DNA of 18,266 bases, from assembly GCA_910586485.1 (NCBI GenBank), contig CAJUIA010000050.1, forward strand, positions 1 through 18,266. The letters run 5' to 3'. How positions within the stretch are numbered: the first letter of the stretch is position 1; each line of letters begins with the position of its first letter. Below, in pieces: positions 13,896 through 18,266 of this stretch. The position numbers and the translations under genes are program-made. The notes under the pieces are model-generated. The model saw only the letters and a list, made by a program, of their open reading frames with translations, ran no database searches and was not told where the DNA came from. Source of the DNA: an uncultured Acetatifactor sp. (GTDB lineage: Bacteria > Bacillota > Clostridia > Lachnospirales > Lachnospiraceae).

Positions 13896-15596
13896 ATGAA
13901 GAAAAGGCTTTTGTGGTCCGCAGGCATAGCGCTGTTTTATATTTTGATTGTATGGAATGTGGCGGGGATTTATTTTGAGACAAATGATGATAAATATTTT
14001 GCAGAAATATTGTCAGGTGCGCTGACAGGTGCGCCGGATCCGCATACCATTTATATGAATTTTTTCCTTTCCTGGCCTTTATCCTTGTTGTATCGCATAA
14101 CCGTACGGATTCCGTGGTACGGCATCATGCTGATTATGTGTCACTTTGCTGTATACACGGCATTGCTGCAAAGTATAGGAATCAGAATGAAAACCGTAAA
14201 AGGATATGTAATTTCTGTAGGACTTGTGTTGTGCTTCTGCCTGATTAATGTATATGTGACATTAAATATTCAATGGACTTCAACGGCGGCTTTGCTGGCA
14301 GTGGCAGGCTATGTCTGCCTGCTTTTGCGGGAAGATTCAAAAAAGGGACTAATGATGTTCTTTTTCTTTGAACTGACGGCTTTTCTGCTTCGGGACCAGG
14401 CCATGCTGATGATTCAGCCTTTGGGGGGGGCAGCGTATTTGGGAATTTGTCTGACCGGCCGGAAAGAAGGGTGGAAAAAATGCCTTATGCGGATGGCGGG
14501 TATGATTTTAACGGTAGTGGTGATTCTTGTAATCGGCTTTGCAGGCAATCTGATCGGGTATCACGGAAAAGGCTGGAAAGAGTATGACCGGTTTAATCAG
14601 GCCGGTTTGGAAATGTTTGATTTTTACGGTATACCGGTGTACGAAGAGGTAAAGTCGATTCTGGACGAATATGAGGTTACCCGTGCGGAATACGAAGCTT
14701 TTTGCAATTATGTTACTTTGGACTGGGACGTAAGTACGGAGTGTGTTGAAGCGCTGGCAGAGTATGCAAAAAACAGGTACAACGTGAAAATGGATATGAT
14801 GGGCCGCTTGAGACAGGCATGGGAAAAGCTTGGAGCCGAAAAACATCTGATTGAATTGAGAGTGGTAATCGTGGCATGGCTTGTAGTTCTGCTATGGGCG
14901 ATTTTGTGGAAACGATTTTACCTGCTGCTGCCCCTTGGCGGAGTTATGCTGGGCAGGCTTGCAGTCTGGGGGTATCTTATTTATGGCGGCAGACTGCTCC
15001 ATAGAATAACAAGACCCTTGCTGGCCGGTGAATTTATACTGCTGGCAGCGTTGCTGATCTGGGATTATTCATCGGGATACAGGAATCCACAGAGCGGACT
15101 CATGGGTGCTAACGTGAAACAGAAGGGATTTCTGGCAGTATCTGCAGCGATATTTGAGGTTTGCTGTTTCTTATCGGGAAAGCTGCAGTATAGTGCAGCA
15201 GTGGCGGTGATCGGAGGGCAGGAGGTTTATATACAGGGCCTGGTGGAGATTGAAGATTATTGCAGGATGCACCCGGAGAACAGATACCTGCTGGATGCCT
15301 GGTCGTTTGGGTTTTACAGGGGAGGCGTGTTTGAAACATGTATTTACGGACCGCAGAACTGTGTATACTCTGGGGGCTGGTTTTCCAACAGTCCTGTGCT
15401 GTATCAGCATATGGAGCAATATCTGGGCAGATATGACAGAGACATCTGTCTGATTATTTATGAAACGGAAGATGCCTGGGAATCCAAACCGATCATCGCA
15501 TTACTTACCGAAAAATTTGGCAGCGAGCCGGTCTTGGAGGACAAGCTTACGGTGTCCCACGGCGGAAGCTATCTGATTCTGCGTTTTGAAGCCTGA
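13896..15596 (+). CDS. Polytopic membrane protein, GT-C glycosyltransferase-like
   Basis: 566 residues. About nine or ten membrane spans fill residues 1-410, and a soluble C-terminal domain (about 425-566), probably extracytoplasmic, follows. The first external loop has FETNDD (27-32) right after span one, then a Pro-Asp-Pro-His and FFLSWPLSLLY segment. An acidic pair in that loop is the mark of GT-C enzymes, which use lipid-linked sugars at the outer face. The family resembles uncharacterised TNDD-type membrane proteins of Lachnospiraceae. The ATG at 13896 is preferred over GTG 13893 because of the AGGTAGG site (13883-13889). Sugar, acceptor and link to the ABC locus are unknown. Confidence 0.6.
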   Translation: MKKRLLWSAGIALFYILIVWNVAGIYFETNDDKYFAEILSGALTGAPDPHTIYMNFFLSWPLSLLYRITVRIPWYGIMLIMCHFAVYTALLQSIGIRMKTVKGYVISVGLVLCFCLINVYVTLNIQWTSTAALLAVAGYVCLLLREDSKKGLMMFFFFELTAFLLRDQAMLMIQPLGGAAYLGICLTGRKEGWKKCLMRMAGMILTVVVILVIGFAGNLIGYHGKGWKEYDRFNQAGLEMFDFYGIPVYEEVKSILDEYEVTRAEYEAFCNYVTLDWDVSTECVEALAEYAKNRYNVKMDMMGRLRQAWEKLGAEKHLIELRVVIVAWLVVLLWAILWKRFYLLLPLGGVMLGRLAVWGYLIYGGRLLHRITRPLLAGEFILLAALLIWDYSSGYRNPQSGLMGANVKQKGFLAVSAAIFEVCCFLSGKLQYSAAVAVIGGQEVYIQGLVEIEDYCRMHPENRYLLDAWSFGFYRGGVFETCIYGPQNCVYSGGWFSNSPVLYQHMEQYLGRYDRDICLIIYETEDAWESKPIIALLTEKFGSEPVLEDKLTVSHGGSYLILRFEA

Positions 15597-15957
15597 AAGG
15601 GAGTCAGCGAAAAATTGTTCAGAATTTATTTTTCATTTTTCATTGTATTGTAAAATTACAGAAAAATATTGCAGGGAGATTCTGGAGCAATATCCCGAAT
15701 ACATAACCAAAGACCAGATGTACCGCATCTGTCATATCAGCAAAAAGACCTGCTTGTTCCTTTTGGAGAGCGGTCTTGTGCCAAACATAGACAGCGGGAA
15801 AAAGACACGGCGGTTTAAAATCAAGACAACGGATGTCATTCAATATTTGCATGACAGGGACGATTACCCAGAGCTGTATAAGGCTCCAGATGGATTCTAT
15901 GTGAGGGATGGATGCAAGAAAGCTCTGTTGCCAAATGGTGCGGTAAACAGGAGTTAA
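15586..15957 (+). CDS. Excisionase-like HTH protein, start uncertain or decayed
   Basis: The reading frame codes a MerR/Xis-like helix-turn-helix in ITKDQMYRICHISKKTCLFLLESG (about residues 40-63), then a basic wing GKKTRRFKIKTTDVIQYLHDRD and a PELYKAPDGFY tail. It matches small HTH proteins found beside integrases in Lachnospiraceae mobile elements. No ATG lies before the domain. The frame opens only with TTG at 15586, inside the previous gene, or TTG at 15643, and neither has a ribosome site. ATT-ACA-GAA-AAA at 15655 sits where the family would be expected to begin, so the start codon may have mutated. No integrase is seen nearby; probably a remnant or a weakly expressed gene. Confidence 0.5.
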   Translation: MKPERESAKNCSEFIFHFSLYCKITEKYCREILEQYPEYITKDQMYRICHISKKTCLFLLESGLVPNIDSGKKTRRFKIKTTDVIQYLHDRDDYPELYKAPDGFYVRDGCKKALLPNGAVNRS

Positions 15958-16125
15958 AGAACTTTTTTATACGGCAAAAATTTCAAATTATCTAAAGAGT
16001 ATCTTTTAGATTTTCTTGTTAGCAGGTATTTTATTGGGATTGCTGTCAAATCAGAGAAGCACAAGAAATTCAATGAGCAGCTTAAAAAACTGCGTGGGAA
16101 ACTGCCCGAAAATCGAATTGTATAA
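15958..16125 (+). pseudogene. Orphan 3' fragment of a second HTH/excisionase-type gene
   Basis: Directly after the TAA of the HTH frame, the same frame continues open for 55 codons: LYGKNFKLSKEYLLDFLVSRYF, then KSEKHKKFNEQL, ending LPENRIV and a TAA at 16123. The pattern (wing strand, then SKEYLLDFLVS and KSEKH) looks like the C-terminal part of another excisionase-like protein whose own HTH is missing. There is no start codon or ribosome site. A deletion joining two related genes is the simplest explanation. Confidence 0.5.
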
Positions 16126-16130
16126 AAACG

Positions 16131-16144
16131 AGGGCTTTAGCCCT
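16131..16144. other. Short GC-rich hairpin after the HTH fragment
   Basis: AGGGC-TTTA-GCCCT (16131-16144), five paired bases. A T-run follows only on the minus strand (A-run at 16124-16128 on the plus strand). It may be a weak terminator for minus-strand transcripts, but no minus-strand gene is supported. Confidence 0.35.
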
Positions 16145-16202
16145 GCTTATCTTTGGAGGATGAGCGGGGCTGTTGTTTTTTGAAGGTTGTGCTGCTTTTG
16201 CA

Positions 16203-16273
16203 TTGTGAGATAGGGAAAAATGAACTATAATAGAATTTAGATAATAGAATCCGCTCTTTGATTCTATTATAGT
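16203..16273 (+). promoter_or_regulatory. Putative promoter and 13-bp inverted repeat upstream of YhcG
   Basis: TTGTGA (16203-16208), 17 bases, TATAAT (16226-16231). The -10 lies inside the perfect inverted repeat ACTATAATAGAAT (16224-16236) and ATTCTATTATAGT (16261-16273). TTTAGATAA also recurs at 16236-16244 and 16275-16283. A protein binding the dyad would block the -10. The gene begins about 180 bases downstream. Confidence 0.5.
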
Positions 16274-16293
16274 ATTTAGATAACGAAAATTGA

Positions 16294-16398
16294 AAGGCAG
16301 TCTCTGCTAGGGCATATGTGGATAATTCTACCATTGCAAGAGTGGTTAAAGGGCTGACCGAAAAGAACTATAAGTGGATTTTCATAAATATGTTGTGA
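16294..16398 (+). pseudogene. Open stretch before YhcG, possible gene remnant
   Basis: The frame from 16294 to the TGA at 16396 reads KAVSARAYVDNSTIARVVKG and continues for 14 codons, with protein-like composition but no start codon or ribosome site. It could be the tail of a lost neighbour or simply a leader. No family is recognised. Confidence 0.25.
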
Positions 16399-16413
16399 AA
16401 GGGGAATTTGTAG

Positions 16414-17439
16414 GTGAATCAAAATTTTTATAATCAAATACAGAATATATTGCTATCTGCAAGAAACAAGGTCTACCAGACTGCTAATTTTGCAATGGTG
16501 GAAGCATATTGGAATATTGGCAAATCCATTATAGAAGAGCAGGGCGGAAATGAAAAGGCGGAATATGGCGTAGGATTGCTGAAAGAACTTTCCAAGCAGA
16601 TGACGCATGATTTTGGAAAAGGATTTACTGTTGCAAATTTGAAAAACATGCGGCAGTATTACTTGACGTTTCCAAATGGCTACGCACTGCGTAGCGAATT
16701 GAGCTGGACGCACTATCGCCTTTTGATGCGTGTGGAAAATGACAATGCAAGGGAGTTCTATATGCAGGAAGCAGTAAAATCCGGGTGGAGTACCAGACAG
16801 CTTGAACGTCAGATAAATACTTTTTTCTATGAAAGGCTGTTGTCCAGTAAAAATAAAGAAAAGGTTGCTGCTGAGATTCAGACATTAGATGCGGCGAAAA
16901 CACCCGAAGATATTATCCGTGACCCATATGTACTTGAATTCCTTGGGCTGAATCCGAATGATGATTTCTATGAGAGCGACTTGGAACAAGCTTTAATTAC
17001 CCATTTGCAGAAGTTTTTGTTGGAACTTGGAAGAGGATTTTCCTTTGTCGCCAGACAGAAGAGAATTACCTTTGATGGGCGCCATTTCTGGATTGACCTT
17101 GTATTTTACAATTATATTTTGAAGTGTTTTGTACTGATTGATTTAAAGATTGGCGACTTGACTCATCAAGATTTAGGACAGATGCAGATGTATGTCCATT
17201 ATTATGAGCGGGAGCTGATGAACGAGGGAGACAATCCGCCGATTGGCATTGTGTTGTGTGCGGACAAGAGTGAATCAGTGGTTAAGTTCACATTACCAGA
17301 GAATGAAACACAGATTTTTGCATCGAAGTATAAATTATATTTGCCGAGTGAGGAAGAGCTGTTACAGGAATTAAGGCGGGAATATCGTGCGTTGGAGAAT
17401 GGAAAGATTGATGAAACCGAAGATATGAAATTGGAATAA
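16414..17439 (+). CDS. YhcG/DUF1016 family PDDEXK nuclease
   Basis: 341 residues, GTG start with AAGGGG (16399-16404) nine bases upstream. The N-terminal DUF1016 part (about 1-150) has ARNKVYQTANFAMVEAYWNIGKSI, FTVANLKNMRQYYLTFP and LSWTHYRLLMRV. The C-terminal PDDEXK nuclease fold carries Glu191 in LEQALITHL, Asp228 in FWIDLVFY, the Asp-x-Lys pair of LIDLKIG (Asp243, Lys245) and QMQMYV (about 256-261), so the active site looks complete. YhcG proteins are common in mobile islands next to restriction systems and are suspected of acting on replication or recombination intermediates. Here it stands alone in a decayed island. Function unproven. Confidence 0.9.
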   Translation: MNQNFYNQIQNILLSARNKVYQTANFAMVEAYWNIGKSIIEEQGGNEKAEYGVGLLKELSKQMTHDFGKGFTVANLKNMRQYYLTFPNGYALRSELSWTHYRLLMRVENDNAREFYMQEAVKSGWSTRQLERQINTFFYERLLSSKNKEKVAAEIQTLDAAKTPEDIIRDPYVLEFLGLNPNDDFYESDLEQALITHLQKFLLELGRGFSFVARQKRITFDGRHFWIDLVFYNYILKCFVLIDLKIGDLTHQDLGQMQMYVHYYERELMNEGDNPPIGIVLCADKSESVVKFTLPENETQIFASKYKLYLPSEEELLQELRREYRALENGKIDETEDMKLE

Positions 17440-17490
17440 CTCAATAAATAAATGGTCAAGTAAATTTCAGGTGCACTAAGGAGGGAGTTA

Positions 17491-17634
17491 ATGGCAATAG
17501 TAAGACCAAGGTTGATTGATTATTATAATATTCCGATTACACAAGAAGAAGTCGATTTTGCTATTCCTTTTTTGGATATTCTTGATATGGATGATGTGCC
17601 TACTAATAGTGATGTGGTTTTGATTTTAAGTTAA
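17491..17634 (+). pseudogene. Truncated 47-codon gene with strong ribosome site
   Basis: AAGGAGGGAG lies just before ATG 17491, an unusually good site for so short a frame. The product starts MAIVRPRLIDYYNIP, then ITQEEVDFAIPFLD, and ends after ILDMDDVPTNSDVVLILS. The first 29 residues recall the N-terminus of a longer hypothetical protein family (RPKLIDYY, TQEEVDFAIPFLDEDIP); the remainder departs from it, so the gene appears cut by a deletion or rearrangement. This resemblance is from memory and is unverified. It starts about 50 bases after yhcG. Confidence 0.5.
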
Positions 17635-17920
17635 TATATAGAATCTATGAACATTTTTTTCATAGTAAGTATTATTCATATAATATTTCTTCTGGGAAGC
17701 ATGAATGGTGTATAAAGTAATTCATGCAAAATGAAGCTTAAGCAGTAGAATGCCATTTTTTTAATAATCAAGTAAGTGAGCAATTATCCCCGCAAAACAA
17801 AGCATTTCCACGCATTTCTTGAGGATTGCAATCCCTATTTACTACTGGGGAATGAGCCTTGATACGGTAAAATACTAAGAAATGCAAAGTTGCAGTTTTG
17901 ACCGAACTTCCCTATAACGT
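17635..17920. other. Gene-free AT-rich stretch
   Basis: No coding frame is supported here. It contains a 7-bp hairpin CTATGAA/TTCATAG (17645-17665), the perfect 12-bp palindrome GGATTGCAATCC (17823-17834) and CGCATTTC-like repeats (about 17804-17818). The region joins the truncated gene to the promoter of the next gene and may contain the junction left by a rearrangement. Confidence 0.4.
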
Positions 17921-17926
17921 TATAAT
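17898..17926 (+). promoter_or_regulatory. Near-consensus promoter with palindromic operator
   Basis: TTGACC (17898-17903), 17 bases, TATAAT (17921-17926). The 12-bp palindrome TATAACGTTATA (17913-17924) overlaps the -10, a typical place for a repressor dyad. Confidence 0.75.
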
Positions 17927-17952
17927 GAAGCCAAGAAAGGACGGTGGACGGC

Positions 17953-18132
17953 ATGCGGGAAAAGAAAACTCATCTATATGTAGACAGCAGGGAGAAATCA
18001 TTACTTTTACATAGCCTTGTGGAGCTGAAAAACCAGCTCATACAGCAGGGCAGATATGGGGACTGCGTTGACGAGATTATCTTCAAGGTAGCCAATGCCC
18101 CGATAAAGAAAGTGAAAATTGAATATGTCTAA
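17953..18132 (+). CDS. Small mobile-element-type hypothetical protein
   Basis: 59 residues from the ATG at 17953 (MREKKTHLYVDSREKSLL). The GTG at 17944 is too close to AAAGGA, and GGTGGA (17943-17948) better serves the ATG. The protein is basic at the start and has one long amphipathic helix (LLLHSLVELKNQLIQQG), then GDCVDEIIFKVANAPIKKVKI. Short proteins of this appearance recur in integrative elements of Firmicutes. No function is known to me. It has its own strong promoter and terminator, so it is probably transcribed as a single gene or as a leader to the gene beyond the window. Confidence 0.7.
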   Translation: MREKKTHLYVDSREKSLLLHSLVELKNQLIQQGRYGDCVDEIIFKVANAPIKKVKIEYV

Positions 18133-18146
18133 GGCACATCACCATG

Positions 18147-18189
18147 AAGCCGCTTATTCTTATGGATTTTAAGAGTAAGCGGCTTTTTT
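18147..18189 (+). terminator. Rho-independent terminator after the small gene
   Basis: AAGCCGCTTATTCTTA (18147-18162) pairs with TAAGAGTAAGCGGCTT (18170-18185), 16 positions with one wobble, loop of seven, followed by a T-run to 18189. A strong terminator, but its arms can also pair with a later hairpin, as described in the findings. Confidence 0.88.
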
Positions 18190-18266
18190 GCGTCCTGCGT
18201 CCTCTGGTACAGTTACATAGCCGCCTTGACAAAGCGGCTAAATCTATGCGAAAGGAGGACGCACCC
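18190..18266 (+). promoter_or_regulatory. Structured leader with ribosome site of the next gene
   Basis: GCGTCCT occurs twice in tandem (18190-18203). TAGCCGC (18218-18224) and GCGGCTA (18234-18240) form a hairpin. TGCGTCCTC (18196-18204) and GAGGACGCA (18255-18263) form an outer 9-bp stem. The ribosome site GGAGG (18254-18258) falls in the outer stem, and its gene would start just beyond the end of the window. It probably controls translation or attenuation of that gene. Confidence 0.55.

Noticed and set aside
15958..16125. Stop-codon read-through from the HTH frame
   Set aside because: The downstream part resembles a different excisionase-type tail rather than a continuation, and no read-through signal is seen; a deletion junction is simpler.
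16137..16334. Minus-strand frame of 65 codons before yhcG
   Set aside because: Low-complexity composition, no ribosome site, and it crosses the 13-bp inverted repeat and promoter boxes.

Overview
The window looks like a chromosomal segment of an anaerobic, low-to-moderate G+C Gram-positive bacterium of the Clostridia, most likely a gut Lachnospiraceae. The basis is the strong purine-rich Shine-Dalgarno sites, occasional GTG starts, the families present (ECF S component, CmpB-like membrane protein, FtsX-type ABC exporter with two-component system, ClbS/DfsB, YhcG nuclease) and rho-independent terminators. The assignment comes from gene content only, not from a database search.

Left part (1-4474): housekeeping and transport genes on the + strand. 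These are an ECF transporter S component, an MmcQ/YjbR protein, a CmpB-like membrane protein, a CofE-like (F420-0:glutamate ligase family) protein, and a GMP synthase made of the ATP-pyrophosphatase and dimerisation parts only, without a glutaminase domain. Three copies of a palindromic repeat sit upstream of the ECF and CmpB genes. Two of them end in an extended -10 promoter box; the third keeps the stem by paired base changes but has lost the box.

Middle part (4475-7600): an AT-richer membrane-anchored S41 peptidase gene ends at a strong terminator. It faces a convergent cysteine-rich double-DUF305 gene. A ClbS/DfsB-family gene follows.

Regulated transport locus (7601-15596): an OmpR-type response regulator and histidine kinase overlap by 4 bases. 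They are followed by a MacB-type ATPase and an eight-TM FtsX-type permease, a papain/C39-like candidate cysteine peptidase, and a polytopic membrane protein resembling GT-C glycosyltransferases. Two matching arrays of four 11-bp-spaced direct repeats lie just upstream of putative promoters of the regulator gene and of the ABC operon. This is the arrangement expected for the response regulator activating itself and the transporter, and it is the best-supported regulatory observation here.

Right end (15597-18266): an AT-rich, mosaic accessory region. It holds an excisionase-like HTH gene with no convincing start, the orphan tail of a second HTH-type protein, a complete YhcG/DUF1016 PDDEXK nuclease, a truncated 47-codon gene, and a small gene of a mobile-element-like type. 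That small gene has a near-consensus promoter overlapping a palindrome and a strong terminator. The last 120 bases form a set of alternative pairings around the terminator and the ribosome binding site of a gene that starts just beyond the window, which suggests an attenuator-like leader. No rRNA, tRNA, CRISPR array or complete insertion sequence was seen.
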